DNA of 64,000 nt. Origin: Chiua virens (taxonomy: Eukaryota > Basidiomycota > Agaricomycetes > Boletales > Boletaceae). Shown here piece by piece: positions 35,917 to 47,319 of the stretch (positions are counted from its first letter, which is position 1; the number at the start of each line of letters is the position of its first letter). Both the position numbers and the translations under genes were made by a program. The DNA is taken from positions 1,364,001 to 1,428,000 of the forward strand of contig JAHNUO010000009.1 in the NCBI GenBank assembly GCA_019787685.1. The letters run 5' to 3'. Below the pieces are notes generated by a model. It made no database searches. It was not told where the DNA came from and saw only the letters and a list, made by a program, of their open reading frames with translations.

Positions 35917-36395
35917 CCCCTATGCTGCTGTGTCCTCTCCCCCAACTTCCTCACTTACTAAGCTTCTGCCATGGACATTGATACCAGTAGTACCACCCAA
36001 GCTGATCCAACCATGATGGATGTTGACATTGATTTACCACTTTCTTCTTCCATGATTTTATCTGGAATGACAACTATAATCTTGATCAGCATCATCAAAT
36101 GGATGAGGCTGTGCAACAGGGCCTGCACAAATTGAGGTCAGCAGAGTGGTGAGAGCATCCATCAGTCTCAGACCTGGGGGTTGTGCTCCATACTGTAGTA
36201 CAGAAGGACCCTTGCCTGGATCACAAATATGCTGAGCCTCAGTGCCAGATGGACCTCTTCAACAATCACCACTGGACAATGTCCAAGATATGGGATGCTT
36301 AGAAAGCAAAATCTTATCATAACATTCACAATCTCAGTATGTGCATTAGTCACACATATACCTTCTAACTGTCCATTTGAAGTCCTGGGGATTAG
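35917..36395. other. intergenic with possible element fragment
   Basis: A short plus frame starting MDIDTSSTTQADPTMMDVD (35971) continues in a second frame as LHKLRSAEW, then DLGVVLHTVVQKDPCLDHKYAEPQCQ in part. It looks like a fragment of an old mobile-element gene, CpG-poor, without a recognised family. Confidence 0.35.
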
Positions 36396-36783
36396 TAAGA
36401 GCCCATTCGGAAACTTGGATGTTGGCAAAATTTGGTACTATGTTGCATTGTTTCTAACCGCCACCATGGCTGAGCTTGGGTCTGAGTTTGAAGTCCAAAC
36501 TTTGTTTTTTTCCAAGAGATGGATAATCGCGATGAATCCAGGCGTATCCTGATCTCCCTCGCTTCAGTAGCAACTCTACTGACTCACTGTGTCATTTATC
36601 ACTATATGCACTCTAGGATGTCCAAAGCTCCCACCGAAAAAGCCTCCTGGAATGTGAAGGAGGTGGAGGAGCTTGTCAACTATCTCTATACTCATCGTGC
36701 GCAAGGCGAGGGTGGTAATTTCAAGCCTGTGATATTCAATGGTGCCACAGAACATCTTGCACAGTTCTGGACGTCAGGGGCAG

Positions 36784-37412
36784 TGTTACGATAGTTCCGG
36801 GTAGGACCTAACGTAGCCGCAAAAGCGCCAAGTACCAAGTGGCTGCGATAACTCAAACAACCACCACTTGATACGTGGTGCGCTGAAGAGTTGAACAAGG
36901 GTTTCTGGTCAGCGGATGGCTACCAGAGAGACGAGTGAAAACTCAGGCGTTGCTGAGAGTTGTCCTGTTGGGAATCTATACCCGAGGGACGGTCGAGGGT
37001 CAAGGGTTGACTACGAAGAGTCCGAGTGTTGGGTCAAGGGACGATGAGAGAAGTCCCTGGTCGAGTGGTCACAAGGAGAGGTCCGAGTGGAGCAGAGATA
37101 CTCAGCTAGATTGTGGGTACTACAGAAGTACGGTGGTACAGAGGGAGTATCGCTGCGAGTTATATACGTTTGATATAAAGGGGTGTTCCATCGAAGGGAA
37201 GAACTAAGTAAAGGGAACAAAGGTGAAGTGGGAACACTTCGTAAGAAGAGGGAGTCGTGCAACGACGACTGATCGAGGAACAAAAAGAAGCTACCATGCT
37301 ATGGAGCGATATGATCTCCGCAAGTATGGGGAGTGGGTCATAGAGCGGAAGAGCTAAGGTAAGAGTCCATTGGGAAATGGAGTCGACAAGGCAAAAGAGA
37401 AAAGTTGTAACA
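36784..37412 (-). repeat. element A LTR (3' in element sense)
   Basis: 629 bp, TG...CA ended. On its inner side the minus-strand text ACGGGGGTAA is a purine-rich tract fitting the polypurine primer. Confidence 0.92.
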
Positions 37413-38095
37413 TTACCCCCGTGCTAAGGGTCAAGGTGCCAAGCGAAGACAATCCTAATAAGGGTCCCAGAGGCTCGGGAACAAGTGAGGAGAGGATCTG
37501 GACAAAAGAAAAGGTGTCCAAGGAGTGGTCCGATGTGACCAGGAGGGGATGCGACAAAGATGCGCATATCTCAGGGAGGAGTGAGGCGATCAAGGCGATC
37601 GGGACGGCGATGGAAAGCTAGGGACGGTGGCTATCCAATGGTGCAAGAATCGGGGGATCCGACGCAGTAGATCAGGAGATATAGCGAGTTTGAGAAGGGG
37701 GTCGGTGGAGGATCAGAGAGTGGAAGCAGTTGTAGGCTCGTGCTAAGGAGCAGGCAGGTCTGCGATGAAGCAGGGTAGAGGGTGATCCGCAGGGGACGAG
37801 GAGACACTCAGTGAAGAGGTCGACGAGGAAGTAGAGGTGAACTTGGTGGTAGGATATATAAGGATCAAGGGGTAATCCCGACACTCAGACCGACGAAGAG
37901 TGGAAGAGATCAGTCAAAGACCATAGAAGAGAGCGAACACTCAATGAAGAGGTCGCCAAGGGTACAGAGATCAAGGTTGCCAAGCGAGGGGGACCTTGAG
38001 CGGTGGAGCCAGGGCAGTTGTTCTCTCAGTCAGACTAGACTAGAGCTGGGAATCCTGACGTGGCTAAGGTTGAGGTCCCTCCTAGGCGGGGTAGA
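37413..38095 (-). other. element A 3' untranslated region
   Basis: About 680 bp between the chromodomain reading frame and the LTR. No domain or additional ORF could be supported. Confidence 0.5.
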
Positions 38096-40812
38096 TCAAA
38101 GACAAGGCTGTGCAGCAAGTTTGCACAGGAGCAGTGGGTCAAGACTGGGACGGAGCAAGAGCGGTCGAAGTGGGGAGCGAAGTGGTCGTGTTGGTGGGAT
38201 GGAAAGGTAGCTGACTGAGGGGAAATCCTTTGGATGGGTCCGCTTATAAGCGTCTACCGTATCCTTGGCATTTCCTAAGTTAGACTCGGGTTCCCATGAG
38301 TCATCGGCGGCGGAGTACCCTTTCCATCGGATCAGGAACTTGCGGTTGTGCGGACCCTGTGTGTGGCGCAAGATCTGTTCAATTTCGTATTCCTCTTCTC
38401 CAGCGATAAGGTCAGGTGGGGGTTTCGGGAAGTTTGGGCCGTAGGTTTCTGTTTCGCGATAGGGCGATAACAGGGAAGCATGGAAGACTGGGTGGATCTT
38501 CCAGGTCTTGGGAAGGTGGAGTCGGTAGGTGAGCGGAGAAAGGACTTCCATGATGGAGAACGGTCCTTCTCGGCGAGATGCGAGTTTCGGGGAGATGAGT
38601 TCTCGTTTCAGGTTGCGGCCTTCAAGCCACACTTGGTCTCCTTTGGCAAATGGTTTGAATTTGCGGAAGGATCAAGCTTTCATGGCTTGTCGAGCGAGTT
38701 CATGAGCGGCGAGGGCTTCATTGCGGGCTGCGGAAAGAACATCGAGGCGTTCCTTGACGGCGGGTAGTTTGGTATCTGCGATGATCGTGGGTAGAGGACG
38801 GGGTTCGTATCCCATCATTAGGAAGAATGGTGACTTGCCGGTAATGGAGTGAGGGCGGTGGTTGTGCGCGAATTTGGCCATAGGCAGTAAGTCGGCCCAT
38901 TTCTCCGGATTGTTTTGGCAATACATGCGGAGGTAGGTCTCGACTTCTTGGTTGACTCGTTCCGTCTCTCCATCAGATTGAGGGTGATAGGCAGTAGAGA
39001 GGGAAAGGCGGTATCCGATTAGCCGGGAGAGCTCTTTTGCGAATGCAGAGGCAAACTGTGGGCCACGGTCGGAGATAATCTTGTTGTAGAGGCCGAATCG
39101 GGTGTAAACTTTGTGAAAAAAGAGACAGGCTATACCTGCCGAGTCGGCGGTTTTCACTGTGGGGCACAGAATTACCCCCTTCGTAAGGCCGTGGTCGACC
39201 ATGACCATGAGAGAATCATAACCCTCCGCGGAGACAGGGAGATCCGTGATAAGATCCACAGACACGTTCTGGAAGGGACGAGAGCATGTGGAGGGGATTG
39301 GGGACAGAGGAGGGGTGGTCGGGTGGGTGTTGACCTTGTGCTGCTGGCAAGCGGCACAACCGGAGACGTAGGAGTGGACAAAGGACGCGAGCCCCGGCCA
39401 CCAAAATTCGGCAGCAATGAGCTGGCGAGTCTTCAAGTAACTGGGGTGTCCGGCGGAGTGAGAGTCGTGGTGTTGAGCAATGATCTGTTGACGGAGCTCA
39501 AGTTCGGGAGGAACGTAAACGCGGCCCTGGTAAGTCAGGATGCCGGCATCATACTTCCAGTCGGAGAGGCATGCTCGGAAGGAGGATGGGAGGCCGCCAT
39601 CCAGGGCGTTGAGGGTATCCAGGACCAAGGGATCAGCGGCCGACAATTTGGCGATGAGGGATTGTAGATCAAGGGTCACGAGGTTAACGAATACGTCGTC
39701 AGGGAGAAGTGTGACGTTCTCATTGTCTGAGTCGGAGGTAACATGGTCAGGGTGACGTGAGAGTGCATCCGGACCATCGAGGAGTTTTCCGGGGACGTGG
39801 GAGAAGGTGAGGTCGAAGTCGGCGAGGTCAAGGAGCCAACGGGCCTGGCGGTGGTTGAGGTTTTGGGGCTGACGGAAATATGTCAGGTTCTTGTGGTCAG
39901 AGAAGACTGTTACAGGATGTGCGCTGCCACGAAGGTGGTGGCACCAAGCTTTCAAGGATCTAATGACCACAAGGAGTTTGCGATCGTAGATGTCGTAGTT
40001 GCGCTCTGCAGCGTTGAATGACTGCGAGAGGTAAGAACAGGGTTTCCAGTCGCCGTTGGTATTGGTCTGGAGGAGAACGCCACCAGTAGCGTACTTGGAC
40101 GCATCCGTGGCAATGGCGAAAGGTCGAGAGGAGTCAGGAAACCAGAGTACGGGATCCATGGTGAAGGCCTTTTTGAGGCGTTCAAAGGCGTTGACCTGGG
40201 AGGGTCCCCAAGTCCAAGGGGCGTCTTTCTTGGTAAGATCGACGAGGGGTCGGGCGATGGTGGAGTAGTTGGGGATGAACCGACGGTAGAAGTTGGCGAA
40301 GCCCATGAACGATCGGATGTCCTTGAGCTTGGTGGGGGTTGGCCAGTCTGCGATACCGGCTACCTTGACAGGGTCCATGGCGAGCTCGCCTGGTCGGGCA
40401 ATCATGCCAAGGTATTCAACTTCGGTGGTGGCAAAGTGGCATTTTTCGAGTTTCAAGTGAAGGTCGAGTTCCTTCATGTGAGCGAGAACGTGCTTAGTGC
40501 GCTCGGTGTGGGTCGCCTCATCCTTGGAGAAGATAAGGAGGTCGTCCATGTAAATGACTAGCCATCCCTCGGCGATCATGTCGCGGAAGGAATCGTTCAT
40601 AAAACGTTGGAACGTAGCGGGGGAGTTGGTCAGCCCGAAGAACATGACCGTGGGTTCAAAGAGGCCATGGTGGGTGATAAAGGCGGCTTTCCATTGGTGT
40701 CCGTCCTTGATGCGAATGTTGTTGTAACCCCATTGGACGTCAAACTTGGTGAACAGTTTAGCATCCTTGAGTTTGTCGACGAGGTCGGAGATGAGAGGAA
40801 GGGGGTAGGCGT
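38096..40812 (-). pseudogene. element A pol, RT to chromodomain part
   Basis: The minus frame from 40812 down holds the rest of reverse transcriptase (YPLPLISDLVDK, then VIYMDDLLIF), RNase H (FAIATDASKYATGG), integrase zinc region (HHDSHSAGHPSYLKT, then CAACQQHK), the integrase core (VSVDLITDLP, IISDRGPQFAS, QSDGETERVNQEVETYL), and a chromodomain (EYEIEQILRH, FLIRWKGYSAADDSWEPESNL). An in-frame TGA at 38672-38674 splits AMKA from SFRKFKPFAKGD; CGA to TGA is the likely change. The 5' end is cut by the solo LTR at 40813. Confidence 0.92.
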
Positions 40813-41517
40813 TGTAGAAAAGTAATAATAGGTGATAAGAAGAAAGGTGGGGCGATAGGTTCGTCCCAAGGGGGGTCATGTTTGAAGGGATGATGGATTC
40901 AGGTTTGTCTAAGAGTCCTAGAGGCTGCTGGACAATCCGGAATGAAAAGCGGTTGATGTAAAAGTATCCGGATGGAGGCGAGGCGATGAGAGTATTGATT
41001 CGAGTAGATGAGACGCCGAGGAACGATAGGACAAGGTAAAAGAGAAACTATCCAGCTCACTCACGCACGGGAGAGTAAACAGGAGATCTCCTGAACGCAG
41101 AAAGACAATATTTTTGTGTTAGAAACATGGTTTTATAGTCCTGGGCATAACCCAGGACTGTTAAAGGTAATCCAACCCCAAGTAAGTGTACAGGATTGAC
41201 GTAGGGTGAGTATGGAAAGAAGGGGTGTCAAACCTTGTAGATGACAAAGAAAGGAAAGGTGTTAGGATAGTAATGACCTTAATAAGGCCAAATCGAGTAG
41301 AACAAGTCAAATCGGATGAAGCGGAATACGTACGAAAGAACCGGATTGGATCGCGTTGACTCGGATTGGACTTGGATTGGATTCGGGTGATCTGTAAACG
41401 CTAGGAATGAAACTGGGCTGGCACGAAGTCGATGGCGGATGAGACGGGAGATGATATGACATGATGAAGAGCAAGGAAAATGTATCCTACAACCGTAGGG
41501 AGTATCTAACTCCTACA
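40813..41517 (+). repeat. solo LTR, family D, inside element A
   Basis: A 705-bp block starting TGTAGAAAAG and ending CTCCTACA is flanked by GCGT at 40809-40812 and 41518-41521. Removing it with one GCGT rejoins the pol frame as NEHTVCDAYPLPL, which proves the ends. Related, more mutated copies lie near 59704-60846 and 63453-63928. Confidence 0.9.
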
Positions 41518-42566
41518 GCGTCACAAACCGTGTGTTCGTTGACGTACCGGTAATCCTGGCAAGGACGGAGTTTGCCGTCCTTCTTTTTGACAAAGAAGAA
41601 GGGGGAGGCTTGGGGAGAGTTCGAGGGGCGGATTTTGCCATTGGCAAGGTGTTCATCGATGAAGTCGTCGGTGGCCTTGCGCTCGTCTGGGGACAAGGGG
41701 TAGACCTTTCCGACCTTTGGTTGAAAGGTAGATTTCAGGTGGATTTCATGGTCGCAAGACCTAGAGGGAGGCATCTGATTGAAGGGTTCCTTCGCGAAGA
41801 CTGATTCGAATTCGGCGTATTCCGAAGGGAGGGTGACCTTGGGTTTCTTCGCTGCGGCCGCGAGGGCGGTAGTGTTGGTGAGCTTCTCGGGTTGAGTGGT
41901 CCGAACGAAGCATTGTCCTGCGCGCATGACGCGGTTGACGGAGTGTTGCACGGATTGGGTCGTAAAATGGTGCCCAGTTTCGGTGCCGAGGTAGTCGTAG
42001 AGTTTGCCGTCCCAGATGGGGTCGACATCGAGGTGGCAGACAGGACAGATGGGAGGTGGGTGAGTGAGTCTGGCGGAGTGTTTGGGTTCGTCGGTAGTGA
42101 TGGGAGGAAGGTCTGGTTTGGGAGCGGATACGGTGATGGTCTTGGCTACCCAATCGATGATCAGATTGGTTGCCTTAAGCCAGGGGAGTCCAAGGATGAC
42201 ATTTTCAGAACCACAGTGGATGATGTGGAACTTGATGCATTGGAGCACTCCGCCAAGAGCGATCTGAAGGGTGGTGGTGAATTTGATGTCACCATTCTTG
42301 TTCACGGTGGAGTTGACATTCCTAACCGGGATAGGCCTCGGAAGGCGATCTTTCGGGAACTTGTGTTTCTGGATGAAATGCCAGTCGATGCAATTGATTC
42401 TGGCCCCAGAGTCAATGAGGGCGCGGGTGTCGATGTCTTGAGAGGTAGCGGTAACGTTCAATCTAACAGGGATTTGCATAGATTGAGACGAAAGTTCAGC
42501 TACAAGTACATGGGTACGAGAATGGGAAGATACTGGCGTCGAATCGGTCTTCCTCCTTAAAAACCC
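41518..42566 (-). pseudogene. element A protease and start of RT
   Basis: The minus frame follows a -1 shift from gag at 42560-42566 and reads FLRRKTDSTP before the retropepsin motif ALIDSGARINCI and VILGLPWLK. It continues to SPFFFVKKKDGKLRPCQDYRYVNEHT, the start of reverse transcriptase, where the solo LTR interrupts. The stretch is otherwise uninterrupted. Confidence 0.88.
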
Positions 42567-43084
42567 GTGACCGGAGTGGTCACCTTGTTGACGCTCATTG
42601 CATCCTCGTCATCCTCCTCTACTTCTACTAAAGCAGGGATGGGTTCAGGTTTTGGAGCGGTTTTCCTGACCTTCTTGGAAGTGGACGACAGTGGGTTTTT
42701 GGGGAATGCTGTGCAGGCGGACGTTTGGTGTCCTGGTTTGTGACAGCGGAAACAGAGTTTTTGTTCGAAGCATCGCTTTCGCTCTGCTTTGGTGAGTTTT
42801 GGAACATAGATGGCATCTACATCCATAGCGTCAGGGTCTCGCTCCTTCTTGCGAGGGGGGTTGTCGTGGTAGACGACAGCGGCAGTTGGTTTCTTGTTGT
42901 GGTGCGCGATTTCGTCGGCGCGCTCCCATTGAGTTTTGAAATGGATGGCTTGGGTATACCACTTGTCGATCGTGGTAGGGACCGTGTCCATTCCTTGGAT
43001 GCACCTCATGAGTGAGGGAGGAAGCCTGGCGGTGAAGAAGTTAATCAGGACGGAGTCAGAGCCGGTGAGTCCTGCGATGACGAC
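42557..43084 (-). pseudogene. element A gag, C-terminal part
   Basis: This resumes beyond element B with LTGSDSVLINFF, then WYTQAIHFKTQWERA, and holds the CCHC knuckle CFRCHKPGHQTSAC. It ends at TAA 42557-42559 in VTTPVTGF, directly after a G-GGT-TTT heptamer. It is the 3' half of the gag broken at 43084/49990. Confidence 0.88.
42560..42566 (-). promoter_or_regulatory. -1 frameshift heptamer, element A gag-pol
   Basis: Minus-strand G-GGT-TTT abuts the gag stop TAA. It is in the register needed for tandem -1 slippage, and the -1 frame leads directly into the protease frame. Confidence 0.65.
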
Positions 43085-43516
43085 TGAAACAACCTAGAAC
43101 AACCTAGACTGTTAAAGTTGTAGTGGTGTAGTGAAGAGGGGGTTCAGTCCAGTGAAGAGGCGAAAACTCCAAGAGAACTTTGTTAGAGCTTCTCTGGCTG
43201 TGATTCATGGGGTTTATATACTACATGGATATCGGAGTTCTAATCTGAGTTCGAACTACATAGATAAGCGTAATGTATCCTATTGGATGATAAGGTGTGA
43301 ATGTATATGAGTCATAGATAAGAGCATAGCCTTGCACTGCTATGGATGAGTCAGTGATAAGGGAAATGAAAAGATAAGGACATGTGTTGATGGATGCTGT
43401 GTTATTGTGGCAGCCAATCGGATATGTTCCTTTGGATAGCCTTGACATGAGGCGTTTATATTTAGAATCGATCAAACGTTGGATTTGAGAAGTGAGGAAA
43501 AGTTGATATCGTAACA
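43085..43516 (-). repeat. element B LTR (3' in element sense)
   Basis: 432 bp. The last 17 codons of pol (TISTFPHFSNPTFDRF region) run into it, ending at 43462. Confidence 0.92.
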
Positions 43517-46500
43517 CTATCCCCCTTCTGTTGATCATGCTCCGAATGATCTATTTCATAATTGAGGCGATGGAGACTATCCTCATCTTCGGGTGAAGTT
43601 TTATTGTCATAGGTTCGGAACATAGAGTTGAATTCGGTTTGTGTGACTTTTAGTTTTCTTGGGGCGTCCGGATGTGCTTCGTGGAAGTCAGAGATAAGAT
43701 CCGGTGCATTCTTTAGATTCTTTAGGGGTTCCCAAGTTCTTTTGTCATCATCATAACCTTTCCAGTGTATAAGATATTCTAAGCGGCGTCCTTTCATTCG
43801 GGAGTCGACAATGTAGTCTGCTTCGAATTCTTCTTCTCGGTCATCTCCGATTACGACAGGTCGTGGTTTATAAACCGGCTGTTCAGGGAGGTGTTCCTTA
43901 TAAGGTTTGACCTGAGAAATGTTTACGACTGGGTGTATTCTCATAGTTCGTGGGAGTCGAAGCTTTATAGCATTCGGTCCGTGCATAGAGATTATGTCAT
44001 AGGGGCCAATCCATTTATCCGTGAATTTTGGATGTTGTTTTATTTTTAGATTTGCTGTAGCGAGCCAGACCTTATCGCCAACCAAGTAGGAAGGGGGTTC
44101 TGATCTCGATCTATCAGCAGTGTTTTTCATGTTTTCCGCGGCTTTATCTATATTTGATTTGGTTTGTTCTAGAACTTCGGAGAAATCCGTGATAAAGTTC
44201 TGAGCAGCCGGGTTTTTCATGGATTGTGGCATAATTCCCATTCTAGGGACGTAGGAATGTGTTATTTCAAATGGTGAGAATTTAGTGGCAGTGTGTTTCT
44301 TGCTATTGTATGAGAATTGTGCGAGGGGAAGCCAATCGGCCCATGTGTTATCTTTCTCAGCACAGAACATGCGAAGATACTGTTGCACTTCTCGGTTCAT
44401 TCGTTCCGATTGTCCATCTGTTTGTGGGTGATGTGCGGTGCTTAATTTGGGTGTTATTTTTAACCCTGAACATATATCTTTCATAAGTTGGGAAGCGAAT
44501 TGTGGTCCTCTATCCGATATGATGGTTTTAGGAAGGCCATGATGTTTCCATATATGTGAGAGATATAATTTGGCGAGATCCATAGATGAACACGTTTTGT
44601 GGCAGGGAATGAATTCGACTTCTTTAGAGAAGCGGTCCACAACTGTGAGAATGGAATCATAGGAGTGCGAAAGTGGGAGATCTGTGATGAAATCTGCTGA
44701 GATGTCTTCCCATGGTGATGACGGTGTCTCTAAGGGTTGTAGGAGTCCTGCTGTTTTCTGATTAGAACCCTTGAATCGAGCGCATCTTTCGCAGTGTGAG
44801 ACATAATTTTTGACTTCATCGTTCATTCGAGGCCAGATGTAGGTTCGTGATAGAAGTTCTAAAGTTTTGTCATAACCGGGATGTCCAGCTTCTGGTGTGT
44901 CATGAAACATAGTTATAGATTTGGTGCGTAAAGCATCTGGAATGAAGATCCTATCCCCCTTTCTAAGGAAGGCGTCCTCGACTTTGTATCCAGTAGAAAG
45001 TAGATGTTTCATGGCATTAGGTGATAGTTTCATTGTTTCATGTTGTACATCAGATAGAAATTGATCACCGTTGTATAGGAGAGTGACGGCTGATCTGATC
45101 TTAGATGGATCCATGAGAAGGATTCCTTTGTTATCATCTTCAATTCCGATCATGTGATCTTCCCGTCTGCTTAAAGCATCTGCTTTTCCCATAGTGACTC
45201 CAGCCTTGTGGTGCCAAGTGAAGTTAAAGCGTGAGAGATATTGTGCCCATCTTGCTTGTCTTCTGTTAAGATCTTGGCGTGTCATAAACCACGTAAGGTT
45301 TTGGTGGTCATTCCATATTTCAAATTCATGTTTTGCACCCTCAAGGTAATAGCACCATAGTTCTAGAGAGCGGATAACCGAGAGCATTTCTTTGTCGGCT
45401 ATTGGGTAATTGCATTCTTCTGGGGTCATAGAGTGGCTATTGTATGCGACTGGGTGCCAAAGTCCTTCTTTTTCTAAAGATAGAACTGCTCCTGTAGCGA
45501 AGTCCGATGAGTCACATTCTAAGCAATATTTGGCATGTTGGTCCGGGTAAGCTAGAATAGGAGCTGTGGTAAAAGCCTTTTTAAGCATGGTGAATGCTTT
45601 GTCACAAGCGAAGGTCCATTCAAATTTCTGGTCCTTTTTAGTAAGGTCATGTAAAGGTCGTGCTATTTTTCCGTAATCTTTAATGAATCTGCGATAGAAG
45701 TTGGCAAGTCCGAGGAAGCTTCGGATGTGTTTGACTGAGGTGGGAGTTGGCCATTCAGCTACTGCTTTGGTCTTTTCGTTATCCATTTTAATTCCATCAG
45801 TTCCCACGATCATTCCAAGGAAGTCCACTTCTTTTACGCGAAAGTAGCATTTTTCTGGTTTTACGTAAAGGTCGTTATCTTCGAGGCGTTTAAGCACTTC
45901 GAGTACGATTTTGTCATGAGTTTCATAATCATCGGTGTTAGTGAATATCATAAGGTCATCGATGTAGACGACAACGACGCCGTTCATATCGGCAAAGATT
46001 TCGTTCATCATGGTTTGAAACGTTGCTGGAGAGTTACATAATCCGAAGTACATGACGATGGGTTCGTAGGATCCTCGGTGGCAGACAAATGCTGCTTTCC
46101 ATTCGTCGCCTTCTTTGATGCGTACGTTATTGTATCCCCATCGGAGATCCATTTTTGTAAATAGCTTAGTGTCTTTTAGTTTGTCTACAAGCTGTGAGAT
46201 AAGCGGTAAGGGGTAGTTATTTTTGCTTGTATGTTCATTTAGGTATCGGTAATCCTGGACCATACGCTTCTTTCCATCTTTCTTTGGGACAAAGAAGACC
46301 GGAGATGTCTGTTCGGATTTAGAGGGTCTGATGTAACCTTTCTTTAATTGGTCATCGATAAAAGCGGAGACCTCCTCTTGTTCTGTGACAGAGAGGGGTA
46401 TTAGTCGACCCTTCTTTGGAACGAAAGACTCTTTTAGGTCAATGCTGTGATCCCATGGTTTGCGTAATGGTATCCTCTCAGATTCCGTTTTTCCAAATAC

Positions 46501-47319
46501 TTTAGCATATTTTAAATATTCTCATGGGACCATCTCTTCAAGAGTGCGTTCCTTAGGAGGAGAAGGTGGAGTTTCCATGTTTGCGGTAAAAATACGAGAT
46601 TCCGCGATAGAGTTTGCATATTTAAGTTCTTCTGCGATAATGGAATCCAAGAAATCGTCTTCTTCTTGAGAATGACATGATTCCGGGCATCTCCGCATTA
46701 CAACTGATCCTGTGCTCCAGTCTATATGGGGGTTGTGGTGCTTTAACCATGTATATCCGAGGATAAGGTCGTTCTTTCCAAGGTTGGTAATTTCGGCATC
46801 CACTATTTCCCTGTGACCTTTGTAGTCAATCAAGATCTGTGTGGCGTGAGTGATAGAACCGGCTTGATTTTTGGTTCCGTCGACATTGAAGACTTGTATG
46901 GCATGGGGTAGCGCGTGAGTGGGGAGTTTGTGCTTAGCGACGTAATCCTCGTGTATGAAGATCGCATTAGCTCCACTATCTAAAAGCGCTTTTGCTCCAA
47001 CATAGCCGATTTGGTTTACTGGGGATACCAAAATTGGCAGTACTATTTCTTTTTCTAGCGATGTAGATCTAATGAAAGACCCATCGGGGATTTGTTTTGG
47101 GACAGAATTAAGCACGGAACTATCGTGTCCGCCGCGCTCCGCAGAGGCGCTGTCAACACTTTCGTTTTCTGTTGTTTTTGATGATTTAGGTAGTTTATCC
47201 TCTTGCCGGGGAGGTTTTTCGGAGTATTTGAAATCAAACTTTAAAGAGACAGAGTTTTTATATTCTTTAGGAAGGGTGGCGCGAACATGAGATCCCAGTT
47301 TACTCAGTTCGCCTTGCCT
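43462..47319 (-). CDS. element B protease-RT-RNase H-integrase-chromodomain polyprotein, one in-frame TGA
   Basis: One minus frame runs from the frameshift site near 47319 to 43462. Protease: ALLDSGANAIFI and LILGYTWLKHH. Reverse transcriptase: SPVFFVPKKDGKKRMVQDYR, LFTKMDLRWGYNN, VVVYIDDLMIF. RNase H: YCLECDSSDFATGAV. Integrase: a zinc region (AGHPGYDKTLELL, CERCARFKG), then SADFITDLP, IISDRGPQFAS and TDGQSERMNREVQQYL. Chromodomain: EADYIVDSRMKGRRLEYLIHWKGYDDDKRTWEP (shown here by its ends YIVDSR and HWKGYDDD). A TGA at 46522-46524 separates LEEMVP from EYLKYAKVF, where Arg (CGA) is the likely original. The fusion to the LTR tail is in frame. Confidence 0.9.
46522..46524 (-). other. in-frame TGA in element B pol
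   Basis: The only stop between protease and RT in an otherwise open frame of about 1,280 codons, in an element with apparently identical LTRs. Either a fresh nonsense mutation (CGA to TGA), a base-call error, or a read-through codon. Confidence 0.85.
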
